A DNA stretch of 64,000 nt from Desulfovibrio sp. ZJ209 (GCF_011039135.1 NZ_JAAKEJ010000002.1:124001-188000), one strand, 5' to 3'; counted from the first letter of the stretch, positions 8,332-17,499 are shown. Made by a program: numbers and translations. The notes: a model not told the origin generated them from the sequence alone.

Positions 8332-10636
8332 CGGCGCCCCCTCCCCCGCTCCGCGCCCGCGCGCCTTGCGCCACTGGGCCGGCGGCCTCGCCTGCTTCCT
8401 CCTCACCGTGGGCCTCGCCTTCGGCCTCAGGATGCTGGAATGGCCCTCGTGGCAGAACCCCGAATACCGCCTCGGCGGGGAGATGCTTCTGGCCACGCAC
8501 GATGCCTACCACTGGGTGGCCGGGGCCGAGGGCTTCGGCCTCGCCGTGGACCACCCCATGGCCGAGATGTTGCGCCTCGTGGCCGGCCTCACGGGCACCC
8601 CGCCGGCGGTGACGGCTTTCTGGTTCCCGGCGGTGCTCGCGAGCCTCGTGGCCGGCATCGTCTTTCTCTGGGCCTGGGCTCTCGGAAGCATGCAGGCCGG
8701 CGTGGCGGCCGGCCTCGTGGCGAGCCTCGCGCCCGGCTTTCTCGCGCGCACCCTGCTCGGCTATTATGACACCGACCTCGTGACCCTGTTCTTCCCCCTG
8801 CTCATGACCCTGGCCCCGGCCTGCTGGGCCATGCGCTACATGCTGCTTCCGCAGATGGTGCTCCGCCGGCTGCGCGCGCCCGGCGCCGGCGTGAAGGCCC
8901 TGCTGCGGCGCGGGGCGCCTGATGCCGCGCAGCCCCCCGATGCGCCTTTCCCGGACGCCCTCAGGCCCGGCGATCCGCTCAGGCCCCTGTGGACCGTCCT
9001 CCTCGGGCTTTCCGGGCTGCTCTCCTGGTGGGCGCAGGAGTGGCATTCGGTCTTTCCCTATCTCTTGCGCTACAATGTGGCCCTCCTCGCCTGCATGGCG
9101 CTGGTCCTGGGGCCGCGTGGCCGGCGCGGGCCGCTCTTTCTCGGGGCGCTCGCCTACGCGTTGCCGGCCCTCGGCGGGCTCCCGGGCTGCGTCTTCGACC
9201 TCCTGCTTCTGGCAGCGCGCGCGCCGGGCGCCGCCGGCGGCGAGGGCCGGGGCCTCCGGCGCTTCCTGCTTGAGCCGCGCGTGCTCGCCGTGCTCTGGCT
9301 CTGCGTGGGGCTCTTGCTCGTGCGCGGCGAGATCCTGGCCACGCTCATCAACCACGCCAACGCCTACCTCAAGCACAGCGGCGACGCCCGGGGCGCCGGG
9401 GGCGCCGCGCTGGTCTATCCGTCAGTCGCGCAGTCCATCATCGAGGTGCAGGACCTTGGCTTCGCCGCGCTCTTTCCCTATTTCCACCCGTGGATGGAAG
9501 CGGCCGTGGCCGGGCTCGCGGGCTTTTTGCTCCTCATCTTCCGCCGGCCGGGCACGCTCTTTCTCCTGCCGCTCGCCGTGCTGGCGCTTTTGAGCACGCG
9601 GCTCGGCGGCCGGATGGTCATGTTCGGCGCGCCCGTGGTGGCGCTCGGGCTCACCGTGCCGCTCGCGTGGCTCACGCAGCGCGTGCTCCCGCGCGCCTTG
9701 CGCGGCGCCCCGGCCTCGTGGCTCGCCGCCGTTCTGGCCGTGGCGCTCTTCGTGGCGCCCTTCGCGCACATGATCCCGGCGCTCTCGCAGGGGCCGATCA
9801 TCAACCGCCGCCACGCAGCCGCCCTGGCCCAGGCCCGCTCCATCACCCCGGCCGACGCGCGCCTCTGGCTCTGGTGGGACTGGGGCTACGCCGCCCACTA
9901 TTTTGCGCGGCGCGCCACCATCGCCGACGGCGCCCAGCACGCCGGGCCGTCGCTCTATCTCCCCGCCGCGGTCTTCGCCACGGACAACCCGCGCTTCGCC
10001 CGGCAGGTCATCCGCGAGACCTCGCGCCACGGCAACGAGCCGGGCGCGGTCTTCGCCGGGCTCGACGGCGCGGGCGCGCAGGCCCTCATGGCGCGCCTGC
10101 GCTCGCCCGCCACGCCGCTGGTGGCCGGGCGCGGGCGGCAATTCGTGGTGGTGAGCTTCGAGATGCTCAGGCTCGGCTTCTGGATCAGCAATTTCGGCAA
10201 CTGGAACTTCGTCACCCGCCACGGCGAGGGCGGCGCGCTCTCCATCGTGCCGCAGGCGCTGGCCTACCGCCTCAAGACCGGCGAGGTGCGCCTCATGGAC
10301 AGCGGCAGCATCATCTATCCGGCTTCCATCGCCGTCTTTGACGAGACCGGCGTCATCCGCCGCAACTACGTGCAGGAGTGGTTCGACGCCCACCCCGACG
10401 CCAGCGCGCGGGCGCAACAGGCCTTTCTCGCCGGGCGCCGCAATGTGCACTTTCTCTTCAACCGCGTGACCGACGAAAAACTCGCCATGGACGAGGGCAT
10501 CTTCAGCTCGCTCATGGTGCGCCTTTTGCTCTGCGACCCGCAGGACCCGCGCATCTCGCCGTATTTCAAGCTCGTCTACGACAACGTGTTCGCGCGCATT
10601 TACGAGGTGCTGCCCGCGGAGGGTGACACGCCCTAA
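8324..10636 (+). CDS. STT3/PglB-family oligosaccharyltransferase
   Basis: GT-C-fold membrane enzyme of 770 residues that would transfer a lipid-linked glycan to asparagine in exported proteins. An acidic EL1 motif THDAYHW places the metal-binding aspartate at residue 60; GYYDTDLV gives the second acidic pair (Asp149/Asp151). About twelve hydrophobic segments follow, and the acceptor-binding WWDWG motif, a variant of WWDYG, is at residues 517-521 in the periplasmic domain. Start chosen at the ATG at 8324, overlapping rsmG by 8 nt. PglB homologues with N-glycosylation activity are known from Desulfovibrio. No glycan-assembly cluster adjoins it; candidate substrates such as c-type cytochromes are not encoded here. 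Confidence 0.9.
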   Translation: MPDGAPSPAPRPRALRHWAGGLACFLLTVGLAFGLRMLEWPSWQNPEYRLGGEMLLATHDAYHWVAGAEGFGLAVDHPMAEMLRLVAGLTGTPPAVTAFWFPAVLASLVAGIVFLWAWALGSMQAGVAAGLVASLAPGFLARTLLGYYDTDLVTLFFPLLMTLAPACWAMRYMLLPQMVLRRLRAPGAGVKALLRRGAPDAAQPPDAPFPDALRPGDPLRPLWTVLLGLSGLLSWWAQEWHSVFPYLLRYNVALLACMALVLGPRGRRGPLFLGALAYALPALGGLPGCVFDLLLLAARAPGAAGGEGRGLRRFLLEPRVLAVLWLCVGLLLVRGEILATLINHANAYLKHSGDARGAGGAALVYPSVAQSIIEVQDLGFAALFPYFHPWMEAAVAGLAGFLLLIFRRPGTLFLLPLAVLALLSTRLGGRMVMFGAPVVALGLTVPLAWLTQRVLPRALRGAPASWLAAVLAVALFVAPFAHMIPALSQGPIINRRHAAALAQARSITPADARLWLWWDWGYAAHYFARRATIADGAQHAGPSLYLPAAVFATDNPRFARQVIRETSRHGNEPGAVFAGLDGAGAQALMARLRSPATPLVAGRGRQFVVVSFEMLRLGFWISNFGNWNFVTRHGEGGALSIVPQALAYRLKTGEVRLMDSGSIIYPASIAVFDETGVIRRNYVQEWFDAHPDASARAQQAFLAGRRNVHFLFNRVTDEKLAMDEGIFSSLMVRLLLCDPQDPRISPYFKLVYDNVFARIYEVLPAEGDTP

Positions 10637-10642
10637 GCCGCT

Positions 10643-11113
10643 TCAGTGGTGGTAGGGGATGTTGCGCAGGATGCACTCGGCGCGGTAGAGCTGCTCCAGC
10701 AAAAGGACGCGGGCGAGCTCGTGCGGCCAGGTCATGGCCGAAAGGCTTATGCGGCGCGGGCAGGCGGCGAGCACCCCGGGCGAGAGGCCGAAGGGGCCGC
10801 CGATGACAAAGACCGGGCGCCGGGCGGCTTCGTCACAGTGGCGCAGCAGGGCCGCGATCCCGGGCGAATCCAGCGTCTCGCCGCCTTCGTCCAGGGCCAC
10901 GGGCGCGGCTTCGCGGGCTAGGGCCTCGAGGAGGCGCCGGCCTTCTTGCGCCGAGCGCGCGACAGGGGCGAGCGCGGCGTCGCCGTCGCGCACTTCCACC
11001 ACCTCCACGCGCCGCCAGCGGTCGAGACGCCGCCGGTAGTGCTCCGCCGCCTCGCGCCAGAACGGCGTTTTCAGCTTGCCCACGCAGAGGAGCCGCAAAA
11101 GATTGCCAGCCAT
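10643..11113 (-). CDS. rlmH: 23S rRNA (pseudouridine1915-N3)-methyltransferase
   Basis: SPOUT-class methyltransferase, 156 residues, the usual family length. It shows the N-terminal LLCVGKLK strand, the knot-forming loop FVIGGPFGLSPGVL and the conserved C-terminus ISLSAMTWPHELARVLLLEQLYRA (here split as ISLSAMTWPHELARV and LLLEQLYRA) ending NIPYHH. It methylates pseudouridine 1915 of 23S rRNA at the decoding-side bridge. It converges with the STT3 gene, leaving only 6 bp between stops. Its ATG shares the same CATG tetranucleotide with the divergent sua5 start, so its promoter must lie within sua5. Confidence 0.94.
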   Translation of the reverse strand: MAGNLLRLLCVGKLKTPFWREAAEHYRRRLDRWRRVEVVEVRDGDAALAPVARSAQEGRRLLEALAREAAPVALDEGGETLDSPGIAALLRHCDEAARRPVFVIGGPFGLSPGVLAACPRRISLSAMTWPHELARVLLLEQLYRAECILRNIPYHH

Positions 11114-11867
11114 GCCTTCACATCCTCAAAGCCCGGCGCATGAGGCCGAGACGCCGCAACTGCGACGCCTCGGGCTCGAGGAGGCCGCGGCCACCCTCGC
11201 CGCCGGGGGCATCGTCATCTTTCCCACCGAGACCTTGTACGCCATCGGCTGCCGCGCCGACAAGGCCTCCGCCTGCGGCCGCATCTGCGCGCTCAAGGGG
11301 CGCCCGCAAGGCTCGCCCCTGCCCCTGCTGGCGGCGGACAGAACCCAGGCCGCCAAGGCCGTGCGCCTTGACGAGGCGGCGCCGGGCCTTATCCAGCGCT
11401 TCTGGCCCGGGCCGCTGAGCTTGCTCCTCCCGGCCCTGCCCGAGCTGGCGCCCGAGGCCCGCAATGACAATGGTTTCGCCGCCCTGCGCGTGACCTCGCA
11501 CCCGCTTGCGGCCAAGCTCGCGGCACTCGCGGGCGGCGCGCTCACGGCGAGCAGCGCCAATTTCAGCGGCGGCGCGCCGGCGGCGCGCGCGGATGCGCTC
11601 GACCCGGCGCTTCTGGCGGCGCTCGCCCGCGATGGCACGGCTACCGGGCTGCTTGCGGCACGCACCCCGGATGATGAACCGCGCGGCGGCCTGCCCTCCA
11701 CCCTTGTCCAGTCGCTCCCCGGCGGCCGCTCGCTGCGTCTCCTGCGGGCCGGAGCTGTCAGCGCCGAAGCCCTCGCGGCGGCGGGCTTCCGCCTGGTGCT
11801 CCGGGGCGGGCCAGGCGCTCCTTCCGTTGCCGGCAAAAGCGGCCCGAGGCCACCGACCCGGTATTGA
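11112..11867 (+). CDS. L-threonylcarbamoyladenylate synthase (Sua5/YwlC/TsaC family)
   Basis: Makes threonylcarbamoyl-AMP for the t6A37 modification of ANN-decoding tRNAs. From 11112 it has 251 residues. The YrdC fold is evident: IVIFPTETLYAIGCRADK near residues 30-47, ICALKGRPQGSPLPLL (the KRP...PL region), FWPGPLSLLL and LTASSANFSGG. A C-terminal extension of about 40 residues after the YrdC core is shorter than a full Sua5 domain. The start at 11112 overlaps the rlmH start; an earlier in-frame ATG at 11076 would lie inside rlmH and has no clear ribosome site. Confidence 0.88.
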   Translation: MPSHPQSPAHEAETPQLRRLGLEEAAATLAAGGIVIFPTETLYAIGCRADKASACGRICALKGRPQGSPLPLLAADRTQAAKAVRLDEAAPGLIQRFWPGPLSLLLPALPELAPEARNDNGFAALRVTSHPLAAKLAALAGGALTASSANFSGGAPAARADALDPALLAALARDGTATGLLAARTPDDEPRGGLPSTLVQSLPGGRSLRLLRAGAVSAEALAAAGFRLVLRGGPGAPSVAGKSGPRPPTRY

Positions 11868-11952
11868 CCGGCGCCCTGCGGGAGGGCCCCGCACCTCGAG
11901 GCCCTTTTTGCACGGAAAAAGCTCCGGCCCAGACGAGAGCTTTTCCGCATAG

Positions 11953-11983
11953 AAAAAGCGGCCAGCCATTTACGGCTGACCGC
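11953..11983 (-). terminator. Intrinsic terminator of tRNA-Arg
   Basis: On the minus strand a 10-bp stem (left arm at 11974-11983, GCGGTCAGCC; right arm at 11958-11967, GGCTGGCCGC) with a six-base loop is followed by five T at 11953-11957. It begins 10 nt past the CCA end of tRNA-Arg, so it ends that transcript. Confidence 0.8.
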
Positions 11984-11993
11984 CTGGTTTCCT

Positions 11994-12070
11994 TGGCGCG
12001 CCCGGCGCGATTCGAACGCACGGCCTTTGGCTCCGGAGGCCAACGCTCTATCCGGCTGAGCTACGGGCGC
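11994..12070 (-). tRNA. tRNA-Arg (anticodon CCG)
   Basis: A 77-nt cloverleaf on the minus strand with acceptor stem GCGCCCG/CGGGCGC, a D arm beginning TAGCTCAG, an anticodon stem-loop with CCG flanked by GGCCT and GAGCC, T loop TTCGAAT and an encoded CCA end. It decodes CGG, a common arginine codon in a genome of this composition. Isolated single tRNA gene with its own terminator. Confidence 0.95.
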
Positions 12071-12232
12071 GGGAGGTTCTTGGTATGCCGAAAGCCGGCG
12101 GCTGTCAAGCGGAACGCCCCCCCGGGGAAAGGAGGGGGCCGGCCGGCGGCATTGCGCGGCGCGCGCTTTTGTGGAACAAGGAGGCAGGGCGTGAAGCCCG
12201 GACTTTTTCCGCACAGGGGTGGGCCGGCGACC

Positions 12233-12847
12233 ATGCGCAAGATACTTGTGGGCGTAAGCGGGGCGAGCGGCATGCCGCTCGCGCTCCGGCTGCTCGGGCA
12301 TCTTTCCGCCATGCCGGACGTGGAGCTCTCCTGCATCGTCTCGGACGGCGCGGCCGCGGTGCTCGCCGCCGAGTGCGGCATGGAGCCTGCGGCCCTTGCC
12401 CGCCTCGCCCGCCATGCGTACCCCGCGGACGACCTCGGCGCCGGGCCGGCCAGCGGCTCGTGGTGGCACGGCGGGGGCGCGCCCGCGGCCATGCTCGTGG
12501 TGCCCTGCTCCATGGGGACGCTCGGGGCGCTGGCGTCGGGCGCCACGCGCAACCTGCTCCAGCGGGCGGCGGACGTGGCCCTGAAGGAGAGCCTGCGCCT
12601 TGTGCTCGTGACGCGGGAAAGCCCGCTTTCGGCCATCCACCTGCGCAACATGCTCACCTTGCGCGAGGCCGGGGCCGTCATCATGCCCTTCTCGCCCGGC
12701 TTCTACCTGCGCCCGCAGGGCCTAACCGCCATGCTCGACCAGTTTTGCGGGCGCATCCTCGACCAGGCGGGCCTCGCCCACAGCCTCGGCCGCTGGGCGC
12801 CCGAAGCCGCCACCCGCTCCGCCATCAGCCAAGGAGACCAGCCATGA
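12233..12847 (+). CDS. ubiX: Flavin prenyltransferase, UbiX/Pad1 family
   Basis: Attaches a dimethylallyl group to FMN, producing the prenylated cofactor used by UbiD-type decarboxylases. The 204-residue protein has the N-terminal FMN loop VGVSGASGMPLALRLL, the central VVPCSMGTLGALASGATRNLLQRAADV block (here VVPCSMGTLGALASG then NLLQRAADV), and the LVTRESPLSAIHLRNM and PFSPGFYLRP motifs. The start at 12233 is the first Met consistent with family length; a longer frame reaches back across the tRNA and is not real. Its TGA overlaps the next gene's ATG (ATGA), with an AAGGAG site inside ubiX. Confidence 0.94.
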   Translation: MRKILVGVSGASGMPLALRLLGHLSAMPDVELSCIVSDGAAAVLAAECGMEPAALARLARHAYPADDLGAGPASGSWWHGGGAPAAMLVVPCSMGTLGALASGATRNLLQRAADVALKESLRLVLVTRESPLSAIHLRNMLTLREAGAVIMPFSPGFYLRPQGLTAMLDQFCGRILDQAGLAHSLGRWAPEAATRSAISQGDQP

Positions 12848-13554
12848 GCAGCATCACCTGGTACGGCCACTCGGCCTTCAAGATCGCCTGCGGCGACGCG
12901 TCATGCGTCATCGACCCCTTTTTCGCGCCGCGCTGGGGCCAAAAGCCAGAAGAAATCGGCAGCACGGACATGGTGCTCGTGACGCATGACCACGGCGACC
13001 ATGTGGGCGACGCGGTAGCCATCTGCAAGAAGACCGGCGCCATGCTCGGGGCGGTGGTGGGCACGGCCGCGAAGCTTGCCGACGCCGGCGTACCCGAGGC
13101 GCAGGTCATGAACGGCATCGGCTTCAACATCGGCGGCACGCTGACGGTCAAGGGCATTTCCGTCACCATGACCCAGGCCTTCCATTCCAGCGATTCCAGC
13201 GTGCCGGTGGGCTACATCCTGCGCATGCCCGACGGCCTTGTCATCTACCACGCTGGCGACACGGGCATTTTCTCAAGCATGGAGCTTCTGGGCAGGCTGT
13301 ACGGCATCCATGTGGCGCTGGTGCCCATGGGCGGCGTGTTCACCATGGACGCCGCGCAGGCGGCGCACGCCTGCCGGCTCATTGGCTGCGGCGCCGCCGT
13401 GCCCATGCACTGGGGCACCTTTCCGATGCTCGCGCAAAATGTGGACGGCTTCCGCAAGGCGCTTTCCGCCGCCTGCCCGGGCTGCTCCTGTGTGGAGCTG
13501 GCGCCGGGCAAGGCGCGGGAATTCACGCTCACTCAAAACGGCTTGCGCTGGTGA
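12844..13554 (+). CDS. UPF0173-type metal-dependent hydrolase, metallo-beta-lactamase fold
   Basis: A 236-residue enzyme of unknown substrate. The metal ligands are clear: WYGHSAF at the N-terminus, [10 protein letters not shown] near residue 48, [15 protein letters not shown] near residue 135 and [10 protein letters not shown] near the C-terminus. This pattern matches the UPF0173/YtkL group of small MBL-fold hydrolases. It is translationally coupled to ubiX by a 4-nt overlap. Its last 26 nt overlap the 3' end of the convergent cyclophilin gene. Confidence 0.88.
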   Translation: MSSITWYGHSAFKIACGDASCVIDPFFAPRWGQKPEEIGSTDMVLVTHDHGDHVGDAVAICKKTGAMLGAVVGTAAKLADAGVPEAQVMNGIGFNIGGTLTVKGISVTMTQAFHSSDSSVPVGYILRMPDGLVIYHAGDTGIFSSMELLGRLYGIHVALVPMGGVFTMDAAQAAHACRLIGCGAAVPMHWGTFPMLAQNVDGFRKALSAACPGCSCVELAPGKAREFTLTQNGLRW

Positions 13555-14044
13555 TCATCACCGAGTCGGCGGGCACGTTCTCGTGGATGCCCACGGTCCT
13601 GGTCTTGACCTTGGCGATTTTGTCCACCACGTCCATGCCGTCCGTGACCTTGCCGAACACGCAGTAGCCCCAGCCGTCGATGGTGGGCGCGCGGAAGTCC
13701 AGGAAGTCGTTGTCCACGAGGTTGATGAAGAACTGCGCCGAGGCGCTGTGCGGGTCGCTGGTGCGGGCCATGGACACGGAACCGCGCTCGTTCTTCAGGC
13801 CGTTGTCGGCCTCGTTGGGGATGGGCTCGTGGGTGGGCTTTTCGCGCATGCGCGCGTCCATGCCGCCGCCCTGGATCATGAAGCCCGGGATGACGCGGTG
13901 GAAGATGGTGTTGTTGTAAAAGCCCTCGTCCACATACATGAGGAAGTTCTCCACCGTGCGCGGGGCCTTGTCGGGATAGAGCTCGATGAGGATGTCGCCC
14001 TCGGTGGTCTCGAGCAGGACGACGGGATTTTTCTTGTCTGCCAT
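13529..14044 (-). CDS. Cyclophilin-type peptidyl-prolyl cis-trans isomerase
   Basis: A 171-residue cytoplasmic PPIase that catalyses proline isomerisation. The start at 14044 ([16 protein letters not shown]) is set by an AGGGAG ribosome site; the longer open frame upstream lacks one and reads into the mutY promoter. Visible motifs are [14 protein letters not shown] (catalytic Arg and Gln), [20 protein letters not shown] and [15 protein letters not shown]. No signal peptide. The 3' end overlaps the MBL-fold gene by 26 nt in convergent orientation. Confidence 0.94.
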   Translation of the reverse strand: MADKKNPVVLLETTEGDILIELYPDKAPRTVENFLMYVDEGFYNNTIFHRVIPGFMIQGGGMDARMREKPTHEPIPNEADNGLKNERGSVSMARTSDPHSASAQFFINLVDNDFLDFRAPTIDGWGYCVFGKVTDGMDVVDKIAKVKTRTVGIHENVPADSVMITSASRFE

Positions 14045-14162
14045 TGCTGACTCCCTGCTGCGCCGGGATTTGGCGGCGGATGGTTCCCGCGCCGGGCGCG
14101 CGGCTCGACTATAGGCGCACATGCCCCGCTTGACAATGGCGGCGGACGGGCAAGGGGAGAGC

Positions 14163-15326
14163 ATGAAGAGACGGGCCGCCGGAGTCGCAAGGGCCGCAAG
14201 GCCGCTCTTGCCGGGCCCCCTCCCTGGCATGGGCCCCGAACTGCGCGACCCCGAACGCCACGCGGCCGAGCTCTCGCCCCTGCTTTGCGCATGGTTCGCG
14301 GCGGCGCGCCGCGACCTCCCCTGGCGGGTGAACTACACGCCCTATGAGGTCTGGATCTCGGAGATCATGCTCCAGCAGACCCAGATGGACCGCGCGGTGG
14401 ACTATTACCGTCGCTGGATGGAACAGCTCCCGGACGTGGCGGCCCTCGCCGCGGCGCCGGAAGAGACTGTGCTCCGCCTCTGGGAGGGCCTTGGCCACTA
14501 TTCCCGCGCGCGCAACCTCATGGCCGCTGCCCGGCGCATCATGGAAGAGCACGGCGGCGCCTTCCCGGAGCGGGGGGAGGATATCCGCGCCCTGCCCGGC
14601 ATCGGCCCCTACACGGCCGCGGCTGTGGCGAGCATCGCCTTCGGCAGGCCCGTGGCCTGCGTGGACGCCAATGTGGAGCGCGTGCTCTCCCGCCTGTTCG
14701 ATGTGGAGACGCCGGCGCGCCGCGAGCCGGCGGCCACGTTCATCCGCCAGTGGGCGCAGCGCCTCGTGCCCGAGGCTGCCGCGCGGGAGCACAACCAGGC
14801 CATGATGGAGCTCGGCGCGCTCGTCTGCCGCAAGCAGCCGCGTTGCCCCGCCTGCCCGTGGGGCGCCTATTGCCGGGCGCGGCAGCGCGGCGTGGCGGCC
14901 GAGCGCCCGGTGAAGGACGAAGGCCCCGGCATGACCGCCCTCACCACCGTGGCGGGCATCCTCACGGCGCGGGGCCGCATCCTCGTGCGCCGGCGCCCGG
15001 CGCGGGGCGTCTGGGCCGGGCTGTGGGAGTTCCCCGGGGGCGCCGTTCAGGAGGGGGAAGAGCCGGGCGCGGCCCTGCTGCGCCATCTGCGCGAGGGCTG
15101 CGGCCTTGGGGCGCAACTTCTCGAAGGCGGCGGCCACATCGTGCACACGCGCACGCGCTACCGCATCACCCTGCACTGGCGCCGGCTGGGGCTTGGGGAG
15201 AGTGCGCCGGGCTCTCTCCCCGCCTTGCCAGATGACAGCTGGCGCTGGGTGACACCCGAAGAGCTGGCCAGTCTTCCCCTGCCCGCGCCGCACCGCAAGG
15301 TCGCCGCCCTCGCCCTGGCCCAGTGA
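14163..15326 (+). CDS. mutY: A/G-specific adenine glycosylase
   Basis: Base-excision repair enzyme that removes adenine opposite 8-oxoguanine. From 14163 (GGGGAG site just upstream; ATG at 14121 is the alternative) it has 387 residues. [11 protein letters not shown] carries catalytic Glu67, [12 protein letters not shown] is the HhH motif and CVDANVERV carries Asp168. The [4Fe-4S] cysteines are 222, 228, 231 and 237, a C-x5-C-x2-C-x5-C spacing, one residue shorter in the first gap than in E. coli MutY. The C-terminal Nudix-like domain ([29 protein letters not shown]) recognises 8-oxoG. Confidence 0.94.
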   Translation: MKRRAAGVARAARPLLPGPLPGMGPELRDPERHAAELSPLLCAWFAAARRDLPWRVNYTPYEVWISEIMLQQTQMDRAVDYYRRWMEQLPDVAALAAAPEETVLRLWEGLGHYSRARNLMAAARRIMEEHGGAFPERGEDIRALPGIGPYTAAAVASIAFGRPVACVDANVERVLSRLFDVETPARREPAATFIRQWAQRLVPEAAAREHNQAMMELGALVCRKQPRCPACPWGAYCRARQRGVAAERPVKDEGPGMTALTTVAGILTARGRILVRRRPARGVWAGLWEFPGGAVQEGEEPGAALLRHLREGCGLGAQLLEGGGHIVHTRTRYRITLHWRRLGLGESAPGSLPALPDDSWRWVTPEELASLPLPAPHRKVAALALAQ

Positions 15327-15340
15327 TTTTGGAGGGTGCG

Positions 15341-16282
15341 TCAGGCCGGCGCTTCCCCGGCCACGGCGGCGCGGATGCGGCACACCCCGCAGAGGGCGCC
15401 GGAGGAAGTGGGCGAGCCGCAAGCTGTGCAGGGCGCGAGCGCGGTGCCGCTATCTTGCTCCTGGCGGCTGAAGGCCGCCTTGCCGCGCGCGAGAAAGCCC
15501 TGATAGAAGTCCAGCTTGCGGCCGGGCATGGCCGCCTCCAGCCTTTGCAGGACGCCCTTGAGCGTGGTGAAGCTGGCGCCCGGGCTGTAGGGGCAGCGCG
15601 CGTGGTGGTGCTCGATGCCCATCAGGAAGGCGTAGTTGGCGGTCTCGAATTCCGTGAGCCGCCACAGCGGCTTGACCTTGCGCGCGAAGCCGGGCTGGGC
15701 CGGCAAAAGCGGCCCCTGGTCGGAGAGGTAGGCCGTGTCCCAGCGCAGGGTATTGCTGAAAAGGCGCGCCACCTCGTCGTCGAGGTTGTGGCCGGTGGCG
15801 ATGGCGTCGAAGCCGCCGTCGAGCGCCGCGCGGTTGAACACATGGCGCTTCACCTTGCCGCACACCGAGCACACGGGCCGGCGCAGCCGCTCCTTGACGA
15901 GCGGGATGGCGAGCCCCTCGGCCGCGAGGTCCACGATGCGCAGGGGAAGGCCGTGGGCCTCGCAAAAGCGCTCCACCACGGCGCGGGCCACGTCGGAAGA
16001 ACCGGGGATGGCGAGGTCCACGAAGAGCCCGGTCACGTCATAGCCCTGGCGCGAGAGCTCCAGCATGAGGGCCAGCGAGTCCTTGCCGCCGGAGAGCGCC
16101 ACGAGGATGCGCTCGTCGCGGGTGAAGAGCGGCTCGCCGTGGCGGCCGTCCGGCCCGGGCGCGCCCTTGATGCCGCGCTCCACCTGGCGGGCGAAGAAGT
16201 CCTTGTAGCAGTCGGGGCAGAAGGCCGCGTTATGGCTTTTGAGGGCCACCTGCGCCGTGGCCTTGCAGATCTTGCACTTCAT
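15341..16282 (-). CDS. TtcA/TtuA-family tRNA-thiolation PP-loop protein
   Basis: A 313-residue ATP-pyrophosphatase of the TtcA/TtuA/Ncs6 superfamily, expected to activate a tRNA base for sulfur insertion. The PP-loop is ILVALSGGKDSLALML near residue 60. An N-terminal zinc finger (CKIC near residue 3, CPDC near 22), a central CSVC, and a C-terminal pair (CTAC, CGVC) are the treble arrangement of TtuA-type enzymes that modify U54 or wobble U34. ATGHNLDDEVARLF is a conserved helix. It converges with mutY (14-bp gap). Which tRNA position it modifies cannot be told from sequence. Confidence 0.8.
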   Translation of the reverse strand: MKCKICKATAQVALKSHNAAFCPDCYKDFFARQVERGIKGAPGPDGRHGEPLFTRDERILVALSGGKDSLALMLELSRQGYDVTGLFVDLAIPGSSDVARAVVERFCEAHGLPLRIVDLAAEGLAIPLVKERLRRPVCSVCGKVKRHVFNRAALDGGFDAIATGHNLDDEVARLFSNTLRWDTAYLSDQGPLLPAQPGFARKVKPLWRLTEFETANYAFLMGIEHHHARCPYSPGASFTTLKGVLQRLEAAMPGRKLDFYQGFLARGKAAFSRQEQDSGTALAPCTACGSPTSSGALCGVCRIRAAVAGEAPA

Positions 16283-16359
16283 TTTTTCCTGATTCGATGA
16301 TTTTGATGTTGTTGTGCGTTTGCATTGCGCTGCGGCGATTCGGCGCTTGCCCCTGTGAC

Positions 16360-16662
16360 GCCGAAATTATCCGTCAAAAACAGCCTTGCTCCAGCCGTTG
16401 CGACGAAGGAAGCTACGGATGGGGACAGAATTGGTTACCCCTACAGCCAGTCGACGCAGCCGCTGTCGCTATCCGTAAGGCTCGCAAGCTCGCCAACGGC
16501 TAGCGCTTCGGTGCTTGCTGCGTCAGAAAAAAATTTCCTCGGTCGAGTACTTAAGTACACTCCCTTCGGAAATTATTTTTCTTCCTTGCAAGCACCGAAA
16601 AATCTTATTTTTTAGGATTCTTCCGGCACTCGCATCCGTCTGTCGCTTCGCTCCAGACGGAG
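16360..16662 (+). repeat. Modular palindromic element, copy A (one inserted module)
   Basis: Begins GCCGAAATTATCCGTCAAAA and ends in a terminal hairpin (CCGTCTG/CAGACGG, about 16636-16660). One palindromic module of about 110 bp (16393-16501) is bounded by AGCCGTTG/CAACGGCT and has inner pairs ACGGAT/ATCCGT and GACAG/CTGTC. The core hairpin follows: outer arms 16507-16518 (TTCGGTGCTTGC) and 16588-16599 (exact complement), inner arms AATTTCC/GGAAATT, and a central GTACTTAAGTAC palindrome. It is visibly less GC-rich than the flanks and contains no convincing ORF. Together with the featureless 16663-16894 stretch it fills the 612-bp gap between the PP-loop gene and the DUF1269 gene. Confidence 0.85.
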
Positions 16663-16894
16663 TCTGGAATTGGCAGTCCCCTTTAGTGTAGCCAACATTT
16701 CCCGGGCCCCCATCTTTCCGCAGGCGCGGGCGTTTTTCAAGGTTTTTCGGCGCCGGCCGGCCGCCCTTGACAGGGAGGCCCCCGCCGGATACCCAAACAG
16801 GGATGCGGCAGCGGCCCCCCGCTAGCCCGGCGCGCGCCGGCGCCACCGCGGGAGCCCGTGTTGCCGCGCCCCAACCCAGCGACGGAGAAGCCCC

Positions 16895-17416
16895 ATGAGC
16901 ACTCTTATCGTCATCGTCTATCCCGACGAACTCCAGGCCGAGCAGGTCCGGCTCGATTTCATCAAGATGCAGAAGGAATACCTCGTCAGCCTCGAGGACG
17001 CGGTCATCGCCGTGAAAAAGCCCGACGGCAAGGTCAAGCTGCACCAGATGTACAACCTCACCCTGGGCGGCGCCATGAGCGGCGGCCTGTGGGGCACCCT
17101 CATCGGCCTCATCTTCCTCAACCCGCTCCTGGGCCTCGTGGTGGGCGCCGGCGCGGGCGCCGTGGCCGGGGCGCTCAGCGATGTGGGCATTAACGACGAC
17201 TTCATGAAGAATCTCGCCTCCACGCTCAAGCCCGGCTCCTCCGCGCTCTTCGTGCTGGTGGATTCCGCCATCACCGACAAGGTGCGCGACGCGCTGGCCG
17301 GCACGGGCGGCAAGATCATCCAGACCTCGCTTTCCACGCCCGACCAGGAAAAGCTCCAGCAGGCCCTGGACGAAGCCAGAAAGCAGATCGCCGCGGCCCA
17401 GCCCGAGCAGAAGTAA
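16895..17416 (+). CDS. DUF1269-family membrane protein
   Basis: A 173-residue protein matching the DUF1269 pattern: an N-terminal alpha/beta part beginning STLIVIVYPDELQAEQVRLD, a glycine-rich membrane hairpin near residues 60-95 (LGGAMSGGLWGTLIGLIF, VVGAGAGAVAGALSDVGI), and a C-terminal part with LVDSAITDKVRDAL. The function of the family is unknown; a role in membrane stress has been suggested. A GACGGAG ribosome site precedes the ATG. It converges with flagellin 1 and shares a bidirectional hairpin terminator. Confidence 0.82.
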   Translation: MSTLIVIVYPDELQAEQVRLDFIKMQKEYLVSLEDAVIAVKKPDGKVKLHQMYNLTLGGAMSGGLWGTLIGLIFLNPLLGLVVGAGAGAVAGALSDVGINDDFMKNLASTLKPGSSALFVLVDSAITDKVRDALAGTGGKIIQTSLSTPDQEKLQQALDEARKQIAAAQPEQK

Positions 17417-17467
17417 GCCCGCCGGCCGCGCGCCCGAGCGGCCTTCGACCATCCCGCCTTAAAACGA

Positions 17468-17499
17468 ATATCCCCGGAGGGGGAACCCTCCGGGGATAT
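17468..17499 (-). terminator. Bidirectional hairpin terminator between the DUF1269 gene and flagellin 1
   Basis: A perfect 14-bp stem (arms 17468-17481 and 17486-17499) closes a GGAA loop. On the minus strand it is followed by TCGTTTT, so it ends the flagellin transcript; on the plus strand the tail is not T-rich. Confidence 0.8.

Noticed and set aside
4687-8496. A single 1269-codon open frame covering argS and the complement of fabD and rsmG
   Set aside because: Only the last 553 codons match a protein family (ArgS). The upstream part is the wrong frame of fabD and the antisense of rsmG, kept open by high GC.
16393-16501. Integron attC site in the palindromic module
   Set aside because: The bounding motifs have the wrong orientation for R-type core sites (GTTRRRY/RYYYAAC), there is no integrase, and the three-part nested structure is different.
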